From Oopsacas minuta (lineage: Eukaryota; Porifera; Hexactinellida; Lyssacinosida; Leucopsacidae): a stretch of DNA of 64,000 nt. Numbering within the stretch: position 1 is the stretch's first letter; each line of letters opens with the position of its first letter. Under the pieces are notes generated by a model. The model made no database searches. It was not told where the DNA came from and saw nothing but the letters and a program-made list of their open reading frames with translations. The stretch spans positions 310,001 through 374,000 of the forward strand of contig JAKMXF010000316.1 in assembly GCA_024704765.1 (NCBI GenBank). Reading direction: 5' to 3'. Positions 1-11,606 of this stretch are shown here, piece by piece. The position numbers and the translations under genes were made by a program.

Positions 1-545
1 CTCAAGGCCATCAACATCGCATTGGTCATGGTGTGGATTTTTCGGGCCTGGAAAAAAGTCGAGAAACGTATAATTTCGAAATGCTTCGGAAACCGCGGAT
101 TTTGTAAGGTCGGTATAGTGGCCGATCTCGCTCCTGCGATGAAGTTCGGGTATTGCGATGAGTTAGAACAGGAGGAACTGGACATGCAGGTCCGGGAGGA
201 TGATGACAAGGTCTTATTCTCTCCTCAAGAGACTCCGAGGCTCTATTCGATATGGCTATGCTCGACAACTCTACAGTTGCGGACTCCGGAGGAGACAAAA
301 TGGATCTCAGCGATATCGGAGAAGTGGAAGAAATCGCGCCTGAAGCCCCAAGGAACTCCGAGGCTCTCGCTGCTATCAGGACACTGCAAATGTACGCCAT
401 GTTTCGTGTAGATGAAAACGCCATCGGTGATACTATTGACCGCGCTAACTCATCACAGACCGAATGGCCTCTGAGCTTCGCCAGACGAGCATCACTGAGT
501 TCTTCAACGATTCTGAACAATGATATTAACTTGACTGGTGATTGA
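1..545 (+). pseudogene. Tigger transposase, C-terminal fragment, frameshifted
   Basis: This is the C-terminal end of a DDE_1 (Tigger/jerky/CENP-B-like) transposase. Frame 1 reads through positions 1-245 with the motif RAWKKVEKRIISKCFGNRGF, which aligns with RAWNQVLSRTISRCFSKCGF in the Tigger at 42.3-43.8 kb. The frame then shifts, and homology resumes in frame 3 at about 252-545, where the tail ALAAIRTLQMYAM resembles the C-terminal helix of these proteins. At least one frameshift near 245 and loss of the N-terminus to the window edge make this a dead fragment as seen here. Catalytic residues would lie upstream and are not visible. The family is fairly sure; the exact subfamily is not. Confidence 0.6.
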
Positions 546-706
546 CTGTGACTATGAATGCTTAATGTGAACTGTATATCTACCGCCTATGCGTTACGTT
601 TGGAAATGTGGGTACATTTTAAAGACTCTCACGAATTGGGGCACTCTCCCGAACTGGGGCACTTGTTCGGGCTACTTTTTGTGCCCCAGTTCTCGAGGTT
701 CCACCG
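1..706 (+). mobile_element. Tigger/pogo-type element, right end only
   Basis: The right part of a Tigger-like DNA transposon runs into the window from the left. The right end is inferred from the terminal sequence ending at 706 and followed by TA (707-708). Read inward it starts CGGTGGAACCTCGAG, close to the CAGTGGAACC-type start of Tigger ends. Just inside lie repeated GGGGCAC blocks in both orientations at about 635-690, a usual subterminal pattern. The left end and most of the transposase are outside the window, so neither length nor target duplication can be checked. It is a different family from the Tigger at 42,020-43,962, because the terminal sequences differ. Confidence 0.65.
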
Positions 707-2764
707 TATACAATAGAACTCGGTTTAGGGACACTCGTTTGGGGAATAAAAGGTACGTATTAACAGAAGTAGGTCATATTCGAGTCAGTATTAACCTAGG
801 TTCTCAGTATCGGATTGATTCTATATACATAGTATACGAATAATTACCTCAAAATTTTCAATAAAAGTAGAGCATTATCCTGATTTTTAACGAAAAGATA
901 ACTATAATTTTGTCATTTGAATCAAATTTGATGATATAAAGGATTTAGACTGTACTTCGAATTGAGTACGTCTTATCAGAGTATAATTCAAACCATTTTA
1001 TTCATTGGGAGAAAATTTAGTATATCTTACCCGATTGTACGTTTTATTCGAAAACATAATAATAGAATCATGTATAATGGATTAGATATGAGAAAATTTG
1101 GGTATTTGAGACAGTACGTCCTATACGGAAAAAGTCTTTAAGCCGAGTGCCTCTTAATCGAGTTCTACTGTTTAAATGTTTTAGGTAAGGAATTGATGAA
1201 GAAACTGGAAGACCCTTAGGCCCGATTTTTGGCATACAGGAGGTGTACTTTGGGCCTGGCTCGGATAAGTTAGTGACGAGTATGTCCCGTCACTTAGCGA
1301 GCAAAAAGCACCACAAATTTAGCTGTTTCATAGTTATGCAAAAAGCAAGGTGCGAAAGCTCAAGGATACTTGCGCAAGTCTAGTCATGTGATAAATTATA
1401 TAGATGCAGATTGGAAATTGTCAATATAGGAATGTACAGACTCGATTACCCTTAACAAACAGTTGTAACGTAATTTCTCAGCACCTTGAAAAATTCTGTC
1501 ACTTCTTCATTAACCTTAATCTCAAGGTAGTCGGCTCCACATTTGAAATTATAGGTGTTGAAGGCATATATTGTGAATTTTGGAACAAATGTTTTTTGGG
1601 TAATTTGAACATGCTGAATCTAAAAATCTGATATAGAAACAGAAATATTGACCTAAAAAATATTTTAAATAGCTGATATATCTGCCAGGAGATAACCTTT
1701 TCAAAATTCAATGAGTCAACTGCTACCACCATATTCTTAATCGACATGAAATTTCGAGTAATATGCAGGGTATTGACCATATTCCGACCACTTTGAAGAA
1801 TGTACAGTAGAACATACCTGCGCTGTCGAGGAGAAAAATGTCCCAAACATAGTCATGTGGTCCCAATAATGAAAGTAATTATATGCTGATCATGAATATC
1901 TGCATAGAAAATCGATTCGACTGAAACACGAATGTTATATGCTTAATGTATTTTATAAAGTTAGTGAAGGGTCAATATTATAAATACAAAACGTGGATTC
2001 TTCCTACTTCTCTGGTCCTAAAATGGTTGAATGCATCCACATTGCAAGAATTTAGCCCCAAAGTATTTTTTGCCGTTTGAACTAGGAATATTTGTACATT
2101 TTTTGATTTTTTTGTATGAAATTTTTCAAAAGATTTCGAACCACATTCCTAACTATGTATATTTACTCCCTAACGGCCCTCTCACCATTTCTACCAGCCC
2201 TATATTTCCATAATTAACAGAGATATTCAGGTTTAAAGCTCAAATATTTCCATAATCGTATTTCTGAAACTTGAATAACTTGTAAGTCTAAGAGTTACAG
2301 GCTGTCAATTGCTGCATCGCATAACTCAGACGATTCTCTTCCCCTCAGATAAGAAAAGATGCCAAAAGATGGCAACTTTGGGGAGTAAATGACCAAAAAT
2401 AGGAGTGAGGAATTCTATCTCACCAAGCTCTAACCTTGACTCATTTGAAGCTCAAAACAGTTAAAATCAAATTAACACTCATATTCAGGGCATCCAATCA
2501 GTTCCAGGATTGAGTCCATATTTTCTTTCTCTTGCAACCTTACCAAATGATTCTCTGATTATAAATACTCTACGTATCTCTAATAGATTGTATACCCAGT
2601 GATATTTATGCTAGAAATACTAGCTTCCCTAACTAGCTTGTGTTTTGGTAACCTTGTGAACGCTTGCAAAAATATAGCTTCTAAATTGGATAGTTTACAT
2701 TACAATCAACTAGTGTCATCAATTATCGAAAATATCTAGGAAATGCACCAAAAGCGAGTCATTA
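707..2764. other. Noncoding stretch with decayed repeats
   Basis: No convincing gene. From 750 to 1,170 there are several degenerate copies of a GAGTACGTCTTATC-like word; similar words recur at 62,210-62,400, suggesting remnants of one pogo-type repeat. At 1,262-1,330 the words TAGTGACGAGTAT and TTAGCGA match a second copy at about 26,926-26,990. The rest, to 2,764, is AT-rich with only short chance reading frames. A separately listed dispersed repeat lies at 1,848-1,932. Confidence 0.5.
1848..1932 (+). repeat. Dispersed repeat, copy 1 of 3
   Basis: The stretch contains ordered words TCATGTGG, CCCAATAATGAAA, ATGCTGAT and AATATCTGCATAGAAAAT. The same order, with scattered substitutions, appears at 46,718-46,812 on the plus strand and at 48,498-48,622 on the minus strand. 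Family unknown; no terminal repeats or coding capacity seen. Confidence 0.5.
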
Positions 2765-3560
2765 TGACCGAGTTGCTATACTTATGGATAATGCTCTTTC
2801 ATCTTCACGGGTCTACCAATGGGCGAAGAGATTCCTTAAGGGACGTGAATCATGTGAAGATGGCCCTTGATGCGGGCCACAAATGATGTCAATCAAAACA
2901 GTAACATCGCCCACATTGCCCGTAAATAATAGATTGTCCTCATCCAAATGTAGAGGCCGTAGATACAAAGGTTGGTACTCCAACGGGAAGTGCTCAGACA
3001 ATTCTGGCTCAAAATCTGAACTGAAAAAGATTTCAGCTCGATAAGTGCTTCAAAAACTCTTGAAAAAGAACATGCAGTGTCGTTTAAGAATCGGGAAGGA
3101 AACACTAAAAAAATTGATTCTGTGGAAGAAACTTGGGTTCATTATGATGAATGTCTTCGTAAATCTCAATCTAGGCATTGGACTGGAAAGATCATGATTG
3201 CGCCCAAGGTTTCGAAAGAAGATTATGTACAATTTCTTTACGACGGGATAGAGAACGTAAGATCAAATACTTATCCATCATGTGAAGATAGTAACTACCA
3301 TTTTTACGTGAATGAATATCTACCTGAGGTGGAAAAACGTACAAGAAAATACTGACTTAACGTGCTCGCAAAGGGATGAGTTTACTTCATGATAATGCCA
3401 GGCCCCTACAATACTGAGTCAAAGAAACAATAGCGAGCATCGGCTTAATCGAGTTAGAGCATCCACCTTATTGTCCATACCTCTCTCTATCTTATTTTTG
3501 GCTTTAAGATATCGTCAAAAGTCACTATCCGGAAGACACGGCAAGAATTATTAGCAACAA
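2765..3560 (+). pseudogene. Decayed mariner transposase
   Basis: Remains of a mariner (IS630/Tc1/mariner, DD34D) transposase in several frames. The N-terminal helix-turn-helix reads SSRVYQWAKRFLKGRES near 2,810, a typical mariner motif. The first catalytic region reads SVEETWVHYDE near 3,120, where mariners usually have GDETWVHHYD, so the first Asp is replaced or shifted. The second reads LLHDNARPLQY near 3,380, and the block EHPPYCPYLSLSYFWL near 3,460 corresponds to HPPYSPDLAPSDFWLF, with the third Asp lost. Stops and frameshifts separate these blocks. I could not find a convincing pair of terminal repeats. It is an old dead copy, unrelated in detail to the mariner at 41.2-44.5 kb. Confidence 0.7.
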
Positions 3561-3931
3561 CAATAGTTACCTTTAGACAGTTAGGTAACTTCGATTCAGA
3601 AATGGTTTCTCATAACTAAGGGATACACATTTGGTGTGGAAAGTTTTCGATCAACAATGTGGGTACTGATCCTGATAATCCTGGTTGCACTATAATGCAT
3701 TTTGTATCGGATAGAATTCTATAAGAAATTTCGAGTATTAAGAATGGAATCCTAGTGGGTACATCCAGATATATGAGGGACTGAGAACAAGCCACATTAC
3801 TGTGGATAACGCTTTTGTTAGTTTTCGTCTTGTGACAAATTTTGCGATTGTTGAGTCGAAGCCATACTCAAAGGATTCATTGCTGGAGAAAGGCTCCAAT
3901 TATTTATCATGCTGTAAATCTGATTATGAAT

Positions 3932-4674
3932 AAAATTATTCCAACACACGAATATATTGTCATAAATTGTATACTCTTCCCGCTCCTATATATTGTGTAG
4001 GATATATTCGTAGCTGCAATCTAGTAATTTGCATAGCCTAACACATGTTTTTCAAGAATTTCAAAAAAATATTTTCGATTTACACTTTTGAAGGTGTTAA
4101 TTATTAATAATTATTAGATAATCATTGATAATCAAAATATGTGGTAATTCAAAGCCTATTAAGAATCTATAATTTCTGACTCGATTTTTGAATTCTACGT
4201 AGGCGAGTTACCCCAGATTGAAATTTCCAATCGGATTTAACAATTTTCCCCAAGTTATAGATGAATTTTAATTTGTGCCACTTGTGCCACCTTGGGCAAA
4301 AAGGGGCACAAGTGGGACAAAATTGAAACTCTTCTATAACTTTAGTAAAAATTGTTCAATCCGATTGGAAATTTCAATCTGGGGTAACTCGCCTGCGTAG
4401 AATTCAAATATCAAGTCAGAAATTATAGATTCTTAATAGGCTTTGAATTGCCACATATTTTGAATATCAATAATTATCTAATAATTATTAATAATTAGCA
4501 CCTTCAAAAAATGCAAATCGAAAATATTTTTTGAATTTCGTGAGAAACATGTTATTCTATGCAAATTACTAGATTGCAGCTACGAATATAGACTATACAA
4601 TATATAGGAGCGGGAAAGAGTATACAATTTATGACAATATATTCGTGTGTTGAAATACTTTTGTCCACTTAGTG
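3932..4674. repeat. Foldback MITE with long inverted arms, copy 1
   Basis: Two arms of roughly 330 bases are inverted copies around a short GC-richer centre at about 4,275-4,325. Matching words include CACGAATATATTGTCATAAA near 3,947 and its reverse complement near 4,650, and TACCCCAGATTG near 4,210 with CAATCTGGGGTA near 4,385. The right tip ends CTTAGTG followed by TA; the left tip is degenerate and lacks the outer bases. The same family, better preserved, is at 60,224-61,137. The tip word GGACAAAAGTATT and TA target suggest mobilisation by a Tc1/mariner-type transposase. Strongly self-complementary, with no coding capacity. Confidence 0.8.
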
Positions 4675-4683
4675 TACAACATA

Positions 4684-4829
4684 CCAAGTGTAACCTCGAT
4701 TATTCGAACATTGCCGATGGCCCCTGGTCCCAGTTCCAATTCTACTATTTTTAAACGACCTCGGTTATTCGGACAGTTGATTTTCTGAGAGCTTTTCCCG
4801 ACAGAGTCCGAATAATCGAGGTTTCACTG
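4684..4829. repeat. Pogo-type MITE
   Basis: A 146-base element with inverted ends: GTAACCTCGATTATTCG at the left and its near-exact reverse complement, CGAATAATCGAGGTTTCACTG, read here in two parts as CGAATAATCGAGG and TTTCACTG, at the right. CAGTGAAACCTCG-type ends are usual for pogo/Tigger MITEs. The left tip carries an extra base, and no clean TA duplication is visible. No coding capacity. Confidence 0.7.
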
Positions 4830-6494
4830 AAATTTATGTAGCTAACATGTGCAATATTTCAATTAACAATTCCCTAATTTTGTCAATGCAAACTTAGGGT
4901 TCACATATGTAACACAGAGTAGCGGACGAGGAGCATCCACACGAGGATATTTACACATGATATGAATCATGTGGTATTAAAAATTAAGTAAATACATTGG
5001 AAAGTTTGCTCAAATTGCAAACAGTAAATTATCGACAAGCTTCCCTCGGATTTCATATCATGTTATTCTTCCGAAATCTAAGGTATATACCTTGTATTGA
5101 TCTCCCGACAGAAATTGCGTGTACTCTAATGTGGGTATGTACATTATTATGAGCAAAACAACACATAAATTGGTTATTGTACTTTTGTCCAATTTTAAAC
5201 AAAAGTTATCATTATTAGGTAGTAAATAAAATTAATTCGAAGTGAGACAGTGGAAATGGAATATTGTAGGGCCAGTGGGCTTGTTGTCCAGGGGTTTCGA
5301 TGATATTGAGTTAAGTTTTGAGGGCCATTGAATGAAGGTATTCAAGTGTACTTAAATAAAGTTATTCTATAGCTGCATACCTATCTAGGGGAAACGCGGA
5401 ATTTGTCCTACAACCAATATCGGAAATTGTTCAACACTGTATTGGAGTTTTAAATTGAAAATAGTTCAGTGTTTGTCGCTGGCATTGTAGTTTAGATTCA
5501 CACCAAATAGGTGACGATAATAAATTAATAGTGTTTGTATGATATTCATTGCTCGTATGTTATTTGAAATTTAGGCCCAACAAGTGTTTATGCATTCTAG
5601 ATCTGTGAATTCGACTTTTATGCAATTGTTTATCAATTTATTGCAAAACTTCTCATAATCCCTAATTTGATTTCGTCGAGAATCTGAGCGGTCATCTTCA
5701 AAAAGTTGAAAAGTAGTATGTGCAAGAGGAGAGAAGACTATTGCATCCTAAAGTATCTTCTACAGTATCAGAACTTCGATCAAAGATAATAACAATCTTG
5801 GCATTGTCCGAACAATTTGTAAACAGTCATTGACAGAAATCAGATTTCAATTATTTTTGGGTCAAGTTGTATGAGCAATGCGTGAAATCAATTAAAGTAC
5901 ATATATTTTGATGGAACTATTAAAATTGTTCCGGATTTGGTATAGGAGAAATTCCTACATCTAGATTAACGTAGGACAAGTTCTTATAAAACTGATTGTA
6001 GGACAAAATCCCGCTAACACTATCTGGGTATACTTGTATGCAGTAGTATTCTTATCTGCACAATTGCACAAGACTTTATCACCAAATGATTGAAATTATG
6101 ATCATGTGATAAAAATTATGCATCTTATAAATAACTATTTTGTCCATTCATTAATAAACATAGAAACCTCAATCAAAATGATGTCTATTGAGTGATTTGA
6201 TAATAATAAAGGAATGTTTCCGAGAAACGGAGATTCTCTATAAGGGACAACTGCCATGTGTCAGTTACCCGGAGAACCTAATCTATCGTATACAACTATC
6301 GTTTCCCTCTATAAAATAATATACGCAGGACAAACAAACAAATACAATAATAAGCACACTAATTGAGTTCTAAGTAGAAATTTATAGATTTACATCAAAA
6401 TTAGAGATGCAAATTCGAGGTCACAATGGCATTACCTGGGGGCCAATGGAAAAAAATTATGCACTAACAGTATTGTAAGCACTAGGATTCGCAG
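4830..6494. other. Noncoding AT-rich stretch
   Basis: No gene recognised. A weak inverted pair, GCGGAATTTGTCCTACAA near 5,397 and TTGTAGGACAAAATCCCGC near 5,996, may bound an old element of about 600 bases, but the arms do not extend convincingly. The stretch otherwise holds only short chance frames. Confidence 0.45.
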
Positions 6495-9256
6495 CAGGGC
6501 CGCAGCTGGGGGGCTAGGGGGCTGAGCCCCCCCTACCAAATTTAACCATCCCGTAAATTTTGCTAAGCTATATTGATCTTTACTCTTAGATCTTGAATAT
6601 TAGTTAAATCAAGGAAATGTTTGTGAATATGTCAAATTGACTATACTTCTAGTTATCTAATTCCTATTGCTAGTTAATATACTTAATTCATTGGATGCTC
6701 TTACAGCGACCATTGAAATTATATTTTTGTTTTTATATGACCACAACATATATTCCTTCCAGTTTATTACATTTGATATGCGAATTGTGAAATCATTCCT
6801 CATGGCTATAATCACCATACACAGAAACACGTAGTCTCTTGATTTTTTAAAATGATCAAGAATCCTCCTTTGATATTTTCTTATAATGCAAATAATTTTG
6901 TTCCTATTCTTTCTCCTTTTAATTTTAGTTCTGTCAAATTGTTAATAATTTTGATTTTCTATTCAATTTAGTTAGTGATTATATTACTATGGATAATTTT
7001 ATTTCCTTTGATAGGTCTCTTTCTGATCCCTTGAATAGTATTGAAATATATAATCCGATCAACAAAGAAATACCAGATATATCTACTGGAGGAGGAAACA
7101 TTATACAAATTAAAGGATTGATTTATCCGAAGGATTCTATTGGCCGTAGTTTTCAACAAGATTGGTTTATTAGATTTCCTTGGTTGGAATATTCACCATC
7201 CCTTGATACGGTATTTTGGTATCCCTGCCGTCAATTTCTCTCACACGGGACTAAAGAAAATGTCTTCAAAAACATTGGATTTAAAAATTGGAAATCGGCA
7301 ATAGAAAAAAGAAAAGGACTTTGTAAACATGCTGATTCTCGTGTTCATCTTACTGCAATGGCGAATTGGCGTGAAAAAGAGCTTCGCGAATCATCCCAAC
7401 TAGAAATAGCTACATTAGTTTGTGCTAATGTTTTTGAAAAAATAGATATTACATACGGTCCATTGCTGAAATTGTTCAATTTTTAGCTGTCAATGAATTA
7501 GCTCTGCGTGGAAATTATGATATTGATGAAAATACGGGGCATGGATTCAGGAACTTGTTTGAATATACACTTACAAAGGACCCGAAACTCGCTGAAATTT
7601 ATACACAAATTCCTAAAAATGCTCATTACCTTTCTCCAGATATTCAAAATGATGTGATAGATATTATGTCGGAAGTAGTTAGGGAAGAAATTATTTTTGA
7701 AATTTTAGATGCTGATGTCCCGTGGTTTACTTTATTAGAAGATGACACTAGAGATCGCAACAATATAGAACATGTATCAATTGGAAATAGCTATGTTAGG
7801 AAAGATAAAGTTTTTGAATCTTTAGTTAATGTAGCAACAACTCTCTCTTCAGATGCCAAAACCATGGCTAATTCAACATTGGAGATCTTGAGAAATAATG
7901 GATTGGATTCTAAACGATTACTTTCACAGTGCTATGATGGCGCTAGTGTAATGAGTGGTGGAAAAGGAGGTGTTCACACCCTCATTCAAGAGGAATTACA
8001 TCGAAAGGTTCCGTATGTTCATTGTTTCAACCATCGACTTCATTTGGTAATTATGAAATTAATATCTGAAGTCCCAGAACTCAAGATATTTTTTGACCAA
8101 TGTAGAATGTTACACTTATTTCTGAATCATGTCAAAGTTATATCAATTTATACAGGAACTCGTATTGGTCGTCTTTTAGAACAAAGATGGTCAGGACATT
8201 TGAAAATCACTGAAGCTATTTATTCTAACTATTAAACTATTATTGAATTGCTTAGAACAGTCCAATGCTCCACAGAATTTAGTGGAAAGCAAGTTGTACA
8301 GAGTACTGGTTTGTTGGCCACACTAATTAAGTTAGAGTTCCGTTTTTGGTTTGATATTAATGAAAAAGCTCCTACTTACAATAGAACCAGTAGATAAGAT
8401 CTTACAATCCCGTGATGCATGCTTAAAAAAGCCATGGAAATTATCAATTCTGATTTAAAAACATCAATAAGCTTCAAAATCCAGATGCATTTAGTGGGAT
8501 AGTTAGCGAGGCCAAAAGTATACTACTGCATGATGAAGATGATATGTCTCGTCCAATTAGACGCAAAAAACCTAACTGTTTATATAACCATTATATTCTT
8601 ACCGAATCTACAACAAAAGAACATGATACGTTAGAATCACTATTCATAGACACAATTCATATAACATGCCGTGAATTCAAGAGGAGATTTTTCTTGAATA
8701 ACATGTTATTACAAGCAGTTGATTCGATCGAAGAATTGACATTGATAAGTTGTACCCTTTATCAGAGCTTGGGATTTCGCTTCCCTCAATTGAGGAATTG
8801 TCAGTAGTAAAGGAATTCACGAAAGATAAAACGAATATACTCGAAGAATTGTACAAGTATCGACAGCTGTTTAATAACACATATAATTTGGTTGCTACTG
8901 TAGCAACGTTTTGTTGTAGCACTTCTATGTGTGAGTCTTCGTTCTCAGTTCTCACTAGAGTTAGTAGGCCACAGAGAAATATGTCGGAAATCAGATGCTC
9001 CAATTTAGTGTTTCTTGCGTTTGAATCTAGATATATGAAAAAATGGATGTTGAAAAGTTCCCCTCGAAATTTTCTAGGAAGAAGGATAGAAGACTCAGTG
9101 TATTTTAGATATTACATAAATTTATGAGATTAATATAGAACTGTAGCTCATTAGTTCATTGGCCTCCCCAAAAATTAATATAAAAATCTTAAGTATCCAA
9201 GCCCCCCCTAAAGATTACTTAGCCCCTCCTAACACTACGCTCTGGCTACGGCCCTG
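6495..9256 (+). mobile_element. hAT element with 8-bp target duplication
   Basis: A complete hAT element of 2,762 bases. The left end starts CAGGGCCGCAGCTGG and the right end, reversed, starts CAGGGCCGTAGCCAGAG. It is flanked by ATTCGCAG (6,487-6,494) and ATTGGCAG (9,257-9,264), an 8-bp duplication with one mismatch, as expected for hAT. Just inside both ends are CCCCCC-rich tracts. The transposase within is broken, so the copy is not autonomous. Confidence 0.88.
6989..9127 (+). pseudogene. hAT transposase, ZMYM1/TTF-zinc-finger type, broken
   Basis: A hAT-superfamily transposase related to ZMYM1-like proteins. The first part (6,989-7,470) is a TTF-type zinc finger with IRFPWLEYS, a degenerate FWYPCRQF where FCYPCRxF is usual, GFKNWKSA and CKHADSRVHL. 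The frame shifts near 7,460-7,480, after which a DUF4371-like region (7,500-8,235) contains SQCYDGASVMSGGKGGV and VHCFNHRLHLV. An in-frame stop ends that part at 8,235. The C-terminal dimerisation domain lies at 8,750-9,127, with VATFCCSTSMCESSFSVL and RPQRNMSEIRCSNLVFLAF. At least two frameshifts and a stop leave it inactive. Its position inside matched hAT ends confirms the assignment. Confidence 0.85.
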
Positions 9257-9522
9257 ATTGGCAGGTAATATACCAAGGGTCCATAAAGATGGCTTAAACC
9301 TTGAGGAAACAATTAGGACAATCTAGACGCAATTGACACAAACTCAACTAACTTGTGACAAATCAATCCATGCCAGGGTTCACAAAAAGACAACCCCAGA
9401 AGAAACCACATAGAAAAAATCGAAAATCGGTTCCTCCACGACGGGAAAGGACACTAAATGTGGGAAAAACACTTATGAGCAGTGTTCAGAAAACCGGTCA
9501 TTCTGATCATTTTTGCCTTTTT

Positions 9523-11490
9523 TGCTGATTAGGTAAGAACTTAGCTTACGTATAATAATTATGTTTCAGTTAATTTAGGATGCTATTTCTTCACTGTCTA
9601 AAATCAATTCATGAAATGTTTGTTACGATTTCAACAACTTTTAACAATATACGATTAGAGATGATTACTTTGATGTTATTTTGGTTTAGAAGAATTCCTA
9701 TATCACACTTCGCTTATCAGCTTTCATATTTTGCATATATTGTAGGTATTCCTTTTGCTTGTATAGTATGAATTGTTTATACCACACATCATTTTGATTT
9801 TCATCAGACTAAACTTATTCATTGAATCATGGCAATATGTCGAATAACTTTGGTGGACGAAAATTAGATCCTGTCCATGATCAATACTGCCCATCGTCAA
9901 TACCTTCTAAGCGGATATGTATGCATTGTAATGCAGAAGTGGGTAATAAATGTATCAGATTGCGAGCTCTTATCAACAAATGTACATCTATTCCTAATCA
10001 AGTTACTGAGATAGAAAAAGAATTCATTATAAACCCAAAATTGACTAGCTGTAGCGGAATACCTATTCTGAGCGGGGGTGATCTTATCCAAACAAAGCAA
10101 TCACACCTGACAAGTGATCGAATAAGCATGAACAATTCTAAGGAGAAAGAATCCTTTGGTAAAGTTGTCGCGATGTTTTTCTATAGTTGTAGCATACCAT
10201 TTAACATTGCTGTTGATTAATACTTCAAAAATATGGTGCACTTGTCAAGACCATTTTATGAACAACTTGTTGGTAATCGCTTACTGAATAAACAGTACGG
10301 ATCATTAAGGAGAGAAAAATGCGATAAATTGAATAGTAAGGAAGTTTGTTTACTTTTAGATGGTTGGAGCGATATTGGCCAGGCATCAACTATTGGTACA
10401 TGCTTAAAATGTTTGTCAACGGGTAAAGTATATCACTATCAGACAATTGGCAAGAAGGGAGATACAGATTTTCTGAATATTTGAAGGATATGAGTCTAAA
10501 GATCATTAATAAAGCTGCACAAGAGATAGGATTTAAAGTCACGTGTATTGTTACAGACAATGAAAACAAAATGCTATGGATGAAGCAGCTGAGGAAAATT
10601 GTTAGACCAGACATTTCATATTCAGGATGCAATGCACATTGGCTAAATTTATTGAGTAAATACCTAACCCCACCTGGAGTAGTAAATCATATCATTCAGA
10701 TCAATTGTTTTTTCAAGAATCTTAGCAAGATTGCATATTGGTTGTCAGAAATTCAAGGTACAGTTAGACCCAAGCTTGTTTCAGTAACGAGATGATCTAG
10801 CATTGTGAATGCTCTCTAAAGCTACAAGCTAAACCGTTCTGGAATGATTGCGGTTTCTTCTTACCATATTGATGAAATAGAGCAGGCAATCGTTAGGAAA
10901 TTCAATGACCTGAATATATATATAATAATGTGAAAGATTTACTTAAAGTCCTAGAGCCAGTAAAGTTTTGTTTAGATGCAGTACAAAACTCTAAAGCTTC
11001 TATTGCGAATGCGATGTATAATTTGCTAAAATTACTAAACGATCCAAACCTAGCACATGTCAAATCAAAAATTGAATCCAGGATGCATAAATTTCTCAAA
11101 CTGAGGACTACATTGTATATACTTTACATCCGAAATACCACCAGGGAAGACTTACTCTCAGCAATGAACAGAAGAAATGGATAGAAAATTTGTGCTAGAA
11201 AATTTCCCCAACTCATTCATTGAATTCGTGGCCTGTTTCAATCTCAACAGATACTTGTCCCAGAGACATTAAAATTGAAAACACTAAGGCAAACTATGAA
11301 CCCAATTGTATGGTGGCATGCCCAAGGCTCAGAAAGTTTGATCAACTTGGCAAAAGATTCATTAGTTATACCAGCAAATTCTGCAGATATTGAATGAGTG
11401 TTCAATGTAAAGGCATATATTGATTGCAAGATCAGAAACCGGCTCAGCATACAAAAAGCACATAAATTAGCATTTAACTACAGCGTCAAT
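9523..11490 (+). repeat. Left arm of the large palindrome
   Basis: Position p in this arm pairs with 23,097 minus p in the right arm. All reading frames in the two arms give identical translations, and the segments between them that I checked base by base (9,541-9,579; 10,796-10,901; 11,185-11,243) are also identical. The outer limit is a T/G mismatch at 9,522/13,575 and the inner limit a mismatch at 11,491/11,606. Confidence 0.93.
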
Positions 11491-11541
11491 CGTGACACGA
11501 ATGACGATGATTACGAGGTCGATTATGATAATGATCATTGA
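9822..11541 (+). pseudogene. hAT transposase (BED finger, DUF659), left-arm copy
   Basis: A hAT-family transposase in pieces. The N-terminal part holds a BED-like finger, ICMHCNAEVGNKCIRLRALI, near 9,917. The DUF659 region follows: the motif CLLLDGWSDIGQ near 10,350 and VTCIVTDNENKM near 10,540 carry candidate catalytic acids, and GCNAHWLNLLSKYL near 10,627 is the usual histidine block. The dimerisation domain is at about 11,290-11,460, with MNPIVWWHAQGS and KIRNRLSIQKAHKLAF. Frameshifts or stops lie near 10,220, 10,484, 10,795 and 11,184, and within the dimerisation domain. The left copy alone reads past the arm into the spacer with an acidic tail, ending at TGA 11,539-11,541, so it keeps the original C-terminus. 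All lesions are shared with the right-arm copy. Confidence 0.8.
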
Positions 11542-11606
11542 TCATAATATCTTAATGAATATTGATTAGTTATTAGTGATATTCTCTTTCATAATATCTC
11601 ATCTAA
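11491..11606. other. Unique spacer at the palindrome centre
   Basis: 116 bases present once. The first 51 encode the acidic C-terminal tail of the left-arm transposase, which includes RDTNDDDYEVDYDNDH, and its stop. The remaining 65 are AT-rich, compatible with a 3' untranslated part. No hAT terminal sequence is present here, although the natural 3' end of an ordinary element would be expected close by. Confidence 0.7.

Noticed and set aside
5390-6020. A 620-bp MITE bounded by TTTGTCCTACAA words
   Set aside because: Only the short words match; the arms do not extend and no target duplication is visible, so it is mentioned only as a weak pair.
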